Shown here piece after piece: positions 1 through 11,760 of a stretch of DNA of 64,000 bases; the stretch's first letter is position 1; each line of letters begins with the position of its first letter. The notes under the pieces were generated by a model that was given only the letters and a program-made list of their open reading frames with translations, was not told where the DNA came from and searched no databases. The DNA is from Henckelia pumila. Taxonomy: Eukaryota > Streptophyta > Magnoliopsida > Lamiales > Gesneriaceae. The stretch lies in assembly GCF_033568475.1 (NCBI RefSeq), contig NC_133121.1, positions 196,736,664 through 196,800,663 of the forward strand. Direction: 5' to 3'. A program made the position numbers and the translations under genes.

Positions 1-545
1 CGAACTTCTTGACATACTCAGCAATGGTCATGCTCCCTTGGTGGAGCTCTAGAAACTCCCTGGAAAGTTTGGTTCTCGTGCTCACTATAAATTATTTCCC
101 ATAGAATACATCTTTGAACCCATTCCACATTAGCGTGGTAAGGTTCACAGCAGACTTGGCCCCATTACACCAAACTCGGGCATCATCCCGAAACAAGAAT
201 ATGGCGCACCTCACACGTTCTGCATCTGTCAAATTCATGAATTCAAATATGGTCTCTAAGGACTGACTCCACTCCTCAGCCACTATGAGGTCGGCTACTC
301 CCTTGAACTCAGATGGCCCTAGATCCTTGAACTTCTTAAAGATCGAGTTGGTAACTATTGGGCAATTTTTCGTACTGTCGCCCGCCTGTGCCTGAATCAG
401 TTGCTGAATCTGTGCTCCCTAAGCACGACTTTTCTCTTGCAGCAAATTGGCTAGTCCTGCCAGAAACTGGTTATTCTGGTTGTTATGGTCATTATTCTCA
501 TTGGTCTAGTTTATACGGGTATTCATGACCATGTTGTCCAACATT
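1..545 (-). pseudogene. Ty3/gypsy gag fragment of element Z (runs off left edge)
   Basis: Reading the minus strand from about 545 gives a gag-like protein that continues past the window edge. The stretch at 283-92 is clearly retrotransposon capsid: it has the ADLIVAEEW and LTDAERVRCAIFLFRDDARVW segments of plant gypsy gag. After a stop the reading continues into the typical REFLELHQGSMTIAEYV motif near position 1. The frame is damaged by at least a TAG at about 507, a TAG at about 420 and a stop at 92. It lies directly downstream of a primer site at 719-730, as a gag should. Capsid assembly would be the original role, but this copy is dead. Lineage within gypsy is not settled; a chromovirus is likely from the gag type and the iMet primer site. 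Confidence 0.8.
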
Positions 546-718
546 GTCCACATTACTCAGTCATGTACATACGAAACATAACATCTAACATGTATAACTC
601 ATATGTATAACATACTATCATACAACTTATTCATTAAACCTTAAAACATACAGAAATGAAGACGAAGCACTCGGGTCGTGGCGAGTATGCATGCGAGTGC
701 TAAATCCCAAAGCGAACC

Positions 719-730
719 ACTCCGATACCA
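719..730 (-). other. Primer binding site of element Z (tRNA-iMet type)
   Basis: The minus strand reads TTGGTATCGGAG just inside the LTR edge. It matches the 3' end of initiator methionine tRNA except for one base (G for A). The adjoining LTR edge TGTAACGTTCC begins at 734. Confidence 0.7.
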
Positions 731-733
731 AGC

Positions 734-911
734 TGTAACGTTCCAAAACTCGAGAACTTTACAAAACGTACATACATAAAATTTTAGGGAAAATAATTTG
801 CGGAAAATAAAAATCTTTACTTAGAAATGGTTTAAAGTGCACCAAGAACTCAGAGGAATAAACTTTTGCAGTATTGTCAAAAAGGCCAACTAAAAAATAA
901 AAAAAAAAACT
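734..911 (-). repeat. Left part of the 5' LTR of element Z
   Basis: It begins TGTAACGTTCC immediately outside the primer site and is cut at 911 by insertion of element A. The rest of this LTR resumes at 32884. It contains a run of A residues near 899-909. No gene is present. Confidence 0.7.
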
Positions 912-2301
912 TGTAGTGACCCATTTTCGAAATTAAGTGATTAAGTGTTAATAACAAGTATTAAGATAAAACAAGATTAAGGAAGCTTCAGATGAGTCTA
1001 CGGACTGCAAAAATGGACCCATAATGATCAGAAATAGCCCGAAGGGTCGGGTAGAACTGACGCAATGTTCGTAGATCGAACACAACATTCTGGTCAGCTG
1101 ATGTCATCCGTGACATCAACAAGATGACATTATTGCTTACGAACTTGAGGTGACAACGGACGCAACAAACTGGAGAACGGACGCAACGATCAAGAACGAA
1201 CACAACATTCTACGTCTATAAATATGGGTGCAAGGGCCTCATTTCAACTCGCTCGTTCCTATCTTCTCTCTCTCTCTCGTTCTTAGCCTTTCTAGTCATA
1301 TCTAGGGATTTCTTGACGTCCTATTGGGAATGCGGAAGTATCGGAGCGATACCGGCATCGTAGCGGAGCTGTGCCTAAGTTTTGAGGCAGACACCATCAG
1401 CGGGCTGGGGACAGATGCAGGTATAGCTATGGTCTCCTAAAATTATTTAGGAGTATGCAATAACTTGGTTAAGGCGTTTAGAGCTTAAATATTGATGCAT
1501 GAGTAATTTTCATTGTAGAGCTGATGTTATGCTTGGAACCTAGAGCGGGACTGCTAGGACTGTCTTTAGTAAGATACGTAAGTACTGACTGAGATTGTCA
1601 GCGGGTATGCATGCTTATATGTTGCATTTATGTGCTAGGGTTTTTGCTTGTTATTGCATGGGTTATTATGAGGCATGTGCATATCATATTGTGCATGTAC
1701 ATCTTTTAAGATGAGCCATGTAGGGCCGCTCAGCCCTGTGTTCGGAAAGTTGATGTCGAGTGCCCTTGCGGCCAACGGGCTTAGCCAGGTACTGGAATCT
1801 AGGGGACACGGTCCATGTCCAAGTTAGGAGTGAGTGGAAGTACCCAGTGGTTTGATTCCCCGATCGGTACTGCTCATATCCTAGGCGCCAGTTTGAGCAG
1901 TTTGTATACAGTTATCCCAGGTACGGATACCCTGTCATATTCATTTGCATGCATCATGTTTGTATGTTTACCCGTTCTTTCGTATTGAGCGTAGTCGCTT
2001 ACGTCCAGTATTTTTCTGTATGTCTGGACACCCCATTCGACGAGGCAGGTTCAGGTGCAGGTAGTGCGCCCAGTAGTTAGAGACCAGCGACCAGTGAAGA
2101 CAGCAGGATTATCTGTAGGTTTTATTTGCCTTTGGGGTTAATTATTCAATTGGGTTGTATATAGAATTTGTTTAGTCGGTTGTATTCCGCCGACCAGCAT
2201 TTATTTAAGTCTTTTGTAGCCAATTATTTAATTTATTTTAATTGCATTATTAGTTATGCTCTTACTCTGATTAGGTAATAGACCAGGGTTGGATCGCTAC
2301 A
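912..2301 (+). repeat. 5' LTR of element A
   Basis: 1390 bp, TGTAGTGACC to GATCGCTACA. A TATA box (CTATAAATATGG) at 1216-1227 is preceded by a repeat cluster. It aligns along its length with 6327-6967 plus 32147-32883, which together are 1378 bp. Confidence 0.93.
1052..1227 (+). promoter_or_regulatory. U3 repeat cluster and TATA box of element A
   Basis: Several degenerate copies of a GAACGGACGCAACGTTC-like motif lie upstream of the TATA box at 1216-1227. They are mixed with TGACATCA-type sites. The 3' LTR copy (about 6470-6626) keeps perfect TGACGTCA palindromes at 6531-6538 and 6545-6552. In this copy these have become TGACATCA and TGACATTA. A promoter role is inferred from position. Confidence 0.6.
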
Positions 2302-2306
2302 TTTAT

Positions 2307-2317
2307 TGGTATCAGAG
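2307..2317 (+). other. Primer binding site of element A (tRNA-iMet)
   Basis: TGGTATCAGAG, five bases inside the 5' LTR, complementary to the 3' end of initiator Met tRNA. Confidence 0.85.
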
Positions 2318-5300
2318 TAGCATGCAAAGAGACTTGGGATATAGTAATGAGACTTTGTGTTATCCTTATAGGATTGTTGAGACCATAAAAGAGATTATGA
2401 TGAGGCGACTAGGTTTCCCGAAGACTATCATCATCGGCAGGATTTTTAAATATTTGGCTCATGGGATTCAAGCAAGTGCGGACAGGAGCAAAGGATTGTG
2501 TCCAAATTTTTGAGATTTCTACTCGTGTGGATCCTAGATTTGGATCGAGTACCAGATGCCAGAGGCAGTGACAGAGGATTGGTTGGGACACAATTGATGT
2601 TTGCATCTGTACCGTTCGGCCATGATGACAATCCTCTGAAGATTCTCCACTCGTAGTTGGAGAGATCATCTTAAAGATCTTATCTCATCCATCGGGGGTT
2701 ACACATATAACAGTGACTCACCCGATCGAGTGATGAATAATCTCTAGGTTTTAAGCGTGAATAAATACGTCTATCGGAGTATGCCTGCATCGTTGCATAG
2801 ACAGATGAGAAACTTCATGCTCAAAATCAAGATGAATGCGATGATTTAAATACTGTGTTTGTAAACAGTATTTTCAGTTGTAATGAATCATCAGATTCCG
2901 GTTGTATCATTTCAAGTTATTGGATGTACATTTTCATTGTATTTTTGGATACTGAATTTGTATTACATGGGATTGTAATAAAGGAATTGTACATAACTTG
3001 AAACGATGATACATGTATTATTTTTAGATTAATCCAGTGATTAGTTGATCAGTGTTCAACTGTTGTAACTCATGGGTTTTGAGTAAGCCGATAGTAATTG
3101 ATTGACGTGTGGTTAGTTTAGATGTTTTTCTAGGATTGACCTAGTTAGTCGTTAGACTATGGGTAATGCCAGTGATGAGGTGATTCCTCAAGGGCATGGG
3201 TTTTGTTCTAGGTTGTTTTCCTTAGAATAGTTGACTATGTTTGACCTCTTTAGGTTGAGACCTTGTGATGATGTTTTTCATCAGGGTTTCAGGTCGAGTA
3301 ATACCAAGGGTTGTGGATTGTGACCAGGATTAGACGTGAGGAGGCGCGACCCTATTCCAGTGTACCTGGAAGCCTTTGCGCTTCAGGAGGTGGCGATGGG
3401 AAGGATACTCAGTCTAAGGATTTGCTAACAGTCACAACAGGGTATGAACTTGGTGTGGATAGATACCCAGTTTGGTATCAGTGGTTTAGATATCGTCTGG
3501 TTTTTTTCAGAGATATTGGTTTGGGTTTTTCTGATTTCAGAACCAGTCTTGGAAGGCTTTCCTTGACGAGTGAGTGCTCTGAGTAGATAGGTTTGACCAA
3601 TGAGATTTTGATAGACAAGTGGATCTAGTAGGTAGTCGGATTTCTACCAGTGATGGCATGAAATATCATCTGATGTCTTCAGAGATTAAGCGTAGGATTT
3701 TTCCCTGGGATGGAAATGATCTAGGTTGATAGATCGAAGAGAATTTCTTGGGTTTGATTTGCCTTGGTATTCGCTTTGAGTGAACAAGTTAGTGGTTAGT
3801 AGTTTTGAAATGGCGCAAGATCAGTGCCAGTGACTACTCTTAGCTATTTCCTGATGCTGTCAGGGATAGATGTGTTGAACCAGCGTGATTATTGCATTTG
3901 GGAATATTATATTTGTTACAATTGGGTCAAGGTTATTGATCGAGCCATGTAGGTTTCGAGAATCAATGGTTTCTTGATTTGATTAAAACTGACAGGCCAA
4001 GTGTGAGCCGCAGTAGATCGACGTGGTCGACGAGTAGGTCCAATCAGCGATGATTAGGATATAGTAGATTGAGGAGTACTTGGATAGCATTTCGTCGCAT
4101 TGTACTTAAGAGATGGGTACTCGGTACAGCCTCAGAACAGTTGACGATTTGGGTATAATTGGAATCTCCAGTATTGCAAGAGACGGATATTTTGGGATTG
4201 CTCCTAATCGAGAACGATTGCAATTTGACTTGTGTGGTCAAGTTTAGGTGATAACTTCAACAGTAAGAACAAGCATGAGAATGGGTATTTCACCAGGATA
4301 TTACCTTCTTGATTAAGAAGAGATTGAAATTGATCCAAGCAATTGCTTAGTATTAGCAATAGTATACTCAAGGTTGAGTAAGGAAGGGATCAAGTGTTTG
4401 CTCCATGTAAGTGGTGGACAATAATTTTAGAGGGTTGTCAACCGAACATCTTGACAATTTTTCCCGTGATGACGTCTTAGTATACCGTTGGGTTTGAGAT
4501 CCAACAAGTATCGTGGATTATAATAGGCATCAGCGAGTAAACACCAGTTTTTTGATCGTGGAATGAAACAATATCTGAGACTTGGTTTTTCAGGGTTAAG
4601 AAAGATTTTTGTCACTAATCTTTCAGAGTGTGATGTGTGATGCCAGTGAGATGATTGATAAGTCGATAATCGACTTAGTGGCCAACAAGATTACCGTTGG
4701 GATTAAAGACTTCGTAAGATCACGATGAAGCAACTTTGTTCTTTTCAGTTAACGAGTCACATCAGTGTTGACTGATTGTCAAAGTTATTGCATTTCAGCA
4801 ATGGATAATAGTCGAGTATGTGATGTGTAGCAAGTTACTTCAATCATGGAGTGTTCCTAAGAGTAACTTCGTGACTGGTGTTTTGTGATAGTTCCATAGA
4901 TGATGTGTTCGTCAGGGATCTTAGTCTTTTCCAATTCATTTCAGGGCTAATGCGTTTCAGCAGGAACTTGAGTTAGTGGAAATGTTGAATCCGTTGGGAC
5001 TAGTTTCCTTTAAGATCAGTTGGTCAGATCTCGCGAGGGTAGAATTAGCGATGATGGTGTCATCAAAGACTCCGAGAAGAGTTATACCAGGTGCAAATGA
5101 CTGTCCATTTCGAGGCAGGATAGGAAAGCATTTCCATATGCCGTTGTACTGTGGAATGTCCTAGTCGAGCATTTTGGTGGAAGCTTTCCTTAGTCTTGAT
5201 GAGTGTACAGTGATCGCAAGTATGTATAACTATCAAAAGGATGTTCAAAGTTAAATAAATCATGTAGAGAGATTTTACTAGCCTATCGATTGAAATTCAT

Positions 5301-6312
5301 GGGTGAGTAACCTGTGGTCGAGACAATATAGTTCGTCAGAGATGCGATTGGCACCAGAATAGCGTGTGTTGTCTGGATGGTTTCTCAGACCAGTAGATAG
5401 CGATGATAGTTTTATATCAATACACAGTGTTGAGTTATACTGAGAAACGTGAACTACGATCAGGACTAGACATGGTGGTTTGGTTCCTAGTGCATCTCTA
5501 GGAACTTGTTCATGCTTCCAAGGGTTATGGGAAGGTTACCCCAGTCTGGAGATCAAACAACAGTTACGTAAGATATAGGTCAGTGCCAGCTGAATTCTCT
5601 TGAAGAGAGATACCGATTCGGATTTCAGCGGATAGAACGGTGCTAGGATATGTTTTTCCTAACTATGAGTATTCTGCACCAAGAGTTTTTTTGGAATTAC
5701 TAGATGGGTAAATCTAGTTAGTGATTTGGAAGATACCATGAACCAACCAGGGCACAGCTTGGAATTGTTTGTATGAAATTCACTTGGGATAGTGAATATG
5801 AGCGGACAAGTGTTGTTTGATTTGACCAGCATAATCGCGATTAGATAGTTGCGAGATTTGTGCCCAGTGGATACACAGGAATTGTCATCTGAGATGATCA
5901 GAGATAGATATGATTGATTTCAATATGGGAATCAGATATTGTTGATCAGTAGGCGCTCCAAGATGTCTCGAGTTACAAGATACGATCATACGAGTGTCAG
6001 CTCGATGGAAGAATCTTTTGTGATTCTAGTTGAGGTTGTAAGGTGCATCAATTTTGGGATACATTAGTACCTAGTAAGCTCGACTTGTTCCAGTAACGTG
6101 ACAGATCTAGTTATGCAGGAACCAGGTTTATGGGTTTGGAGATACTGAAATAGTTTGACCAGTGCCAACCGACTTGTGGTCTTGTGACAAGAGTCTAGGT
6201 TGTCGGAAGTTATTTCGACTAGTTTTTCTGAATCAAAATTTCCCTTGAATGTGGTAATCATGGGTTGAGATACATTCTCATGTATTCCCTAGATTTCGGG
6301 ACGAAATCTTTT
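2318..6312 (+). pseudogene. Decayed internal region of element A
   Basis: About 4 kb lie between the primer site and the polypurine tract. No open frame exceeds about 91 codons and I could not recognise gag, protease, RT or integrase motifs by eye. Either it is a heavily mutated coding region or A was non-autonomous from the start. The length is short for a complete gypsy gag-pol, which favours internal loss as well as point decay. Confidence 0.6.
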
Positions 6313-6326
6313 TAAGGGGGGGAGAA
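6313..6326 (+). other. Polypurine tract of element A
   Basis: A purine run, AAGGGGGGGAGAA, directly abuts the 3' LTR start at 6327. It follows the TTTCGGGACGAAATC stretch typical of plant gypsy 3' ends. Confidence 0.85.
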
Positions 6327-6967
6327 TGTAGTGACCCGTATCTGAAATTAAGTGATTTAGTGTTAATCACAAGGATTAAGTAAGATAAAAAAATTATTAA
6401 GGAAGCTTCAGATGAGTCTACGAACTACAGAAATGGACCTAGAATGATCGAAAGTAGCCCGGAGGATCGGGTAGAACGGACGCAACGTTCGTAGATCAAA
6501 CGCAACGTTTTGGTCAGCTGATGTCATCCGTGACGTCAGCAAGATGACGTCATTGCTTACGAACTTGAGGTGACAATAGACGCAATGATCAGGAACGGAC
6601 ACAACGTTCTCCGTCTATAAATATGGGTGCAAGGGCCTAATTTCAACTCGCTCATTCCTATCTTCTCTCTCTCGTTCTTAGCCTTTCTAATCAGATCTAG
6701 GGATTTCTAGGCGTCCTATTGGGAATCCGGAAGTAGCAAAGCAATCCCGACATCGTAGCAAAGCTGTGCCTAAGTTTTGAGGCAGTCGCCATCAGCGGGC
6801 TGGAGATGGACGCAGGTATAGCTATGGTCTCCTAAAAATATTTAGGAGTATGCAATAATTTAGTTAAAGCTTTTAGAACTTAAAAATTGATGCATGAGTA
6901 ATTTGCATTGTAGAGCTGATGTTAGGCTTGGAACCTAGAGCGGGACTGATAGGACTGTCTTTAGTAA
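6327..6967 (+). repeat. 3' LTR of element A, first part
   Basis: Starts TGTAGTGACCC and is interrupted after AGTAA (6963-6967) by element B. TATA box at 6615-6626. The repeat resumes at 32147. Confidence 0.92.
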
Positions 6968-9900
6968 TGTGACGCCTAAAATCCAATCTACTAAATCGCA
7001 TGCATTAATTAATAAATATTAGGATTTTTATTTTTAAGTTTTATCTGATTTAAATTCTTTATTTGAATTGCGTGCTAATAGAATATTTGGTTATTTATTC
7101 AAATGATTTTATTGTGAAATTTATTTGTTTTAGTTATTTTTTTTTAGGTTTAAGTTTGCATATTTAAATGATTTTAATTAATTGTTTACTTTATTCTTTT
7201 AAATGATTTTAACTGTGTAGTTTATTTGTTTAAATATTTTCGAGTGTCCAACTTATTTATTTTTAAATATCCTTAGTTTAGTGGTTAATTATTTTAAATT
7301 ACTTTAAATGTCTAGCTTATTTATTTAAATTCTTTTTAATTGTCCAAATCATTTTAAAGATTTTTATTTTCGCTTGTGTATTTATTTAAATTGCATTTAA
7401 AAGTTAGTCTAGTTTGTTTAAATTATTTTAAATCACTCTGCTTGATAGTTAAATATTTTACTCGTTGCCGTGACATCGAATATTTAAAATGTTTAAATTC
7501 TTGGATTTTTAAGCTTGTATTTTAATTAGTGCAATTTAAATTTCGTAAATCCTAGTTCCTAAGTTTAGGTAGTATTTTTAGAGGTGTGTAGTATTTTCCT
7601 TTTATTTAATAAACCCTTATACACTCTATTTAAATTATATAACTCTAATCCCCAATTTATACTCTAAAAATACACACACTCATGCCAAACACACACACAC
7701 ACCACGACACCCTTCTTCTTCCCCAAGCCAATCCATCGGCCCACTTATCCTCAAGCATTTTCCGGCCGCCGCTCCTCCCATCTCATTCTTCTACGGCGCA
7801 GCACCTCATTAGCTAGTTGGTCGGAGTTCTTGAGCGTGATTTAGCTCCATTTTCATCTCGGTTCCAGCTCTCTCTCCCCAGTCTCGATCGGCCACTGCAG
7901 GCTTTGGTTTCTCTTTCAATTTTTGGTAGCTAGGCAAGAATATGATTGCTTTGCTTTTCTTGAAAATTTTCGAAGTATATATGCATAAATGTAGAAGTGC
8001 CCTGCTCGAGTTCCTCATTTTCTTCTAACCGAGAGTTTTATACTTTTTCTGTTTTTTTATGAAATCGGGTTATTAGATGGATTATGGTATATGATTGGAT
8101 TCGAAATTCAAATGTTTGGATTTCCCTGCCACCTTCGAAATTTACAGATTTTCATGCCTTATATTTCTTTGAAAATTTTGACAGTTTACAAGTAGCATGG
8201 TTTCGAACTTGAGGTGCCATATTTGTGTTGATTTGGATGGTGATTGAGGAGCTACCATGGGTGATATGTAGTTCACATGGTAGCTTCTAGGTTGTCTTGT
8301 AGTTGGCTTGAAGGTTTGGTTGGAGATGCGTTAGAATTTGAGGATTTCGGGCTCGGTTTGATAGTGTTTGAGGGGCTGCCCTTGAGCTGGGGTTTATGGT
8401 GATTTAAGGTGAGTGGTAAGGGCTGGAAACGAGGTGATCGTTAGTCATGGTCCTAGGATTGGAGGCTCGGGAGATTGGGAGAGTTATAGTTAAGTCTTGC
8501 ATTGAGTTTGAACTTGGTAACTTGAGCATATTTTTGTGAGTATTGGGGCTGTCCGGAAACATGTGTTTAAGACAGGGTTAAAAGTGAAATTTCATGGTGG
8601 GCTTGGGACTGGAAATTTGTCTTAGATTTCGGGGTTAGGTCGGTTCAAGCGGGAACTAATTCGGTTAAGATTCGGTCGAGTTTTAGACAAATAAAGTAAG
8701 GTGTGCAGAATTTTGAAGTTATAGGAGGGGGCTGTCCGGAAATGTATAACTAAGGCAGGGTTAAAAGTAGAATTTGATTATGGGCTCGGGTCTGGAATTG
8801 GTTTGGGATGTTAGGATTATGTCGGCGAAAGCGGGAATCAATTCGGATAAGTTTTGGTCGAGTTCTAGATTTTTAATTGCTTAGGTGCAGAATTTTCGAA
8901 GCAAATCAGGGCTGCTGCCCGGAATTGTGTTTTTTGTAGAATGATCGCTTAGGAAATAAATTGCGAGGATGATTTTCCTACTTAGTTCTAAGTGTCATGG
9001 AGTCGTGGTTTCAAGCGGAATCCTTTTTGTTTAAGAAACGAGCAAGTTATTAATTTTAAGGGCAAACCGCTCGAGTTTGTCGTAAGTGCAATTTATGGGT
9101 TAAATTCTTCATCCTTTTGTTTAGTTCTTAAATCACCATCCCGATCATCCATGTGTGATTCATATGCATGATTATTGATTAACATTTACATGTACGTCAT
9201 ATTTTCATATGCATGCTAAGTCTCATATTCAATAAAGGAAAGAAGTATATTTTGAACGAAGTGAGATGGTTGTGACTACATATTCATGTGTTCGTGTGGG
9301 GCTAAAAGACGTTTTGGCCTCCCTTACCAAATCATTATGGGTTTTCTTACCTTAACATGTGTTTGTGTGGGGCCAGAGCTATTCTGGTCTTCCTTACCAA
9401 TATAGGGCAAGATCGGGTTAAGTTTCATCTCGACCTCCTTGCGGCATTGTGCACTATAGTCATGATCATGATCGCAATCACAGAGTCACAATCAAGGATC
9501 TAAGTTCACAGTTACAGTTTCAGATTCAGATACAGTTTATTCACTTTCATTGATTATACATGACTTAGCTATGCATATGTTTCATTCATGTTCTCTCATT
9601 CATTTTGAAGTTTATTTACTTGTTTAAAGTAATGGCACAAATCAAAGATATTTTTAGTATCAGTTATTTTTAATCTGTGTATGCTTGTATTTACGTAGTA
9701 CTCGTTATCCTCTCCATATTCTTGCTGAGTATTTTAGACTCACTACACTTACTTATTTTCAGGCAGGTTTACGTTACCATCAGGATTGAGGGGCAAGACT
9801 ATCGAGTGGACGGCGACGCGGGCACGGCACATCCCTCTGACCTATGCTAGCCTTCCGCAAAAGTTTATTTTATCATTTTATAGTTTTTCATTGTGTTGTT

Positions 9901-10161
9901 TGGATAAATGTCATCGCAAGGATTTATTGATTGTATTTGGGCATGCAAACATCAAAGTGTTATTTATTTTGGATGGTTGAATTGTCGAATATTTTTCTCT
10001 AGTTCTCGTTCCTTTCTTGGTTTAGTTTATTTAGTATTGTTGGTCGTATTTTAAATTGATGTCTGTGGTAGGAGGGTTTGAATATTTATAGAGGGGTCAT
10101 GCTGAAAATTAAAACCTGCATTTTATTTAGTTATTATTTAGTAGAGGTTCGGGTCGTTTCA
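6968..10161 (+). repeat. 5' LTR of element B
   Basis: 3194 bp from TGTGACGCC to CGGGTCGTTTCA. The first kb is very AT-rich with repeated ATTTAAAT-like text. A GC-richer part with CCGGCCGCCGC near 7765 follows, then a tandem repeat at 8545-8935. Two copies of a 77-bp-spaced GTGTGGGGC motif lie near 9290-9400. Small open frames in it are chance. Confidence 0.92.
8545..8935 (+). repeat. Degenerate 182-bp tandem repeat inside B LTR
   Basis: Units begin GGGGCTGTCCGGAAA at 8545, again at 8727, and as GGGCTGCTGCCCGGAA at 8909. Each continues through GGGTTAAAAGT, GCGGGAA and GGTCGAGTT. The same array is in the 3' LTR from about 22148. Confidence 0.75.
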
Positions 10162-10163
10162 GT

Positions 10164-10175
10164 TGGTATTAGAGC
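10164..10175 (+). other. Primer binding site of element B
   Basis: TGGTATTAGAGC begins two bases after the 5' LTR. It matches initiator Met tRNA with one mismatch (T for C). Confidence 0.8.
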
Positions 10176-10372
10176 ATGGTTCTGGTTTGGGTTGTGCCTA
10201 TTGCCGGTTGCAAGAAACTTGAGAAATCTCGCCTCAAAGTCTGTAAGTTTTTTAAGGATTTTATATGTTAGTCATACTTGAATGGATACTTTAAATGTTT
10301 TGATGTCACCTTCTTTTTAAGAAATTTTCAAAACTAGATGTTTAATTTATTTAAGTGTGTAGTTTAGTGTTT
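10176..10372 (+). pseudogene. Start of B internal region
   Basis: About 200 bp of leader before the target site of element C. No coding signal is recognised. It rejoins B sequence at 17867. Confidence 0.6.
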
Positions 10373-10377
10373 ATTCT

Positions 10378-11760
10378 TGTTGTGAAAATTCCTCGCAAGC
10401 GTACGAGTGTCAAGTTTTAATATAGTGATTTAAATCAGATATCGATCCCACAGGAAGTAAAATAAAAATATTTAGTTCTTGTAATTAAAATAGTCTAAAC
10501 TTTATCTAGAAAATCAAAATTTCAGAATTTCGCAGAAAATAATAATCAATGAGTTTTGATAAGAACGCACACAACTTTCAGATAAAATAAATCAGAGAAA
10601 ATTGGTCTAGAGGTATAGATTTCACCTGATTTCAACAACAATCAATCCTAATTAATTTAGTTTCATGAATTTCAGTCAATTAATAGCCAAGAACACTTAA
10701 GTTTATTATTTCCCTCTCCCGAGCAAAAAATTATGTTTATCAACTACAATTAAATTCCAATATTCCTATTAAGAATTTATCGCAGTGATCTATCACAAAA
10801 CAATGTTCTCTTTAAAAGCTCCGTTAAAATTATACACTCTCCCGAGTTGTATAAATAATTAACAGTGTATTTTCCAATGGTCCTATTTAAAATCCCCTCT
10901 CCCGAGCAATGATTTCAAATAAATATAACAAATCAATTATTGATCAGATAATTGAAAAGACAATCAATTCTAGAAAAAACAATTAATCTAGAAGAAACTC
11001 AATTCAATAAAATCAAAAATTCATGAAAGTGTCTACACCAGGTTCCATCCGACCTCTAGACTCTAAAAAAAATTAGTTCATAATAAAATTCTGAATAAAA
11101 CAATAATTCATAAATCCAAACATATTCAGAATTAAATAAAAAGATAAGATAAGAATCAAATCCGTCGTCGATGCCGTGTCCGGTCAATCGAACTCCGTCT
11201 TCGTTCTTCAATTAAAAGCTTAGAATATCTCTCAAAAAGTTCACGTCTCTGATATATCGTAATTGTGTTATGGCGGCTCTCCATTTTGTCTGACAAAAAT
11301 CTCTTATATATATCGCGTACAAAAGCCCACTCAAAAGCCCATAAAAAGAATTGCCCGAAATAATAAAAATCTTCCAAATCACGATCGGGGCGAGCTCGCT
11401 AGTGACGGCACGGGCGCGCTTTAAGTTCGCTTCTCAAATCTTCAAGGCTCCCAGGCATAGCGCGATTGCGCTTCTTCAAGAAATCTTTAGCGCTAAGAGT
11501 AGCGCTAACAATAAATCCCAATGTAGAAAAGCCCAATAACATTTATCCTGTTCATTCCTTTCTTCTTTCTTCTCTGATCGTTTCTTTTCCCTTTAATGCT
11601 CTTTTCTTTCTTTTATTCTTTTCTTTTCTCCACCATAATTCTTCTTTTCCACAAATTTTTCAAAATTCCCTACACTCACAAAAACAACAGAACAAAGACA
11701 TAAATCTGCTCGAAACAAATATTTAACAATTAAAATCATATATAAATTAAGTGTATAAAA
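10378..11760 (-). repeat. 3' LTR of element C (lacks its first 11 bases)
   Basis: Collinear with 16466-17850. The final TACACTTATCA seen at 17851-17861 is missing here, because the sequence switches at 11761 into the RT region of element D. TATA-like TATATATAAG (minus) lies near 11309-11322. GCGC-containing repeats upstream of it lie at about 11380-11510. Confidence 0.9.

Noticed and set aside
3311..3586. 91-codon plus-strand frame in element A
   Set aside because: No recognisable gag, protease, RT or integrase text; expected by chance in 4 kb of decayed sequence.
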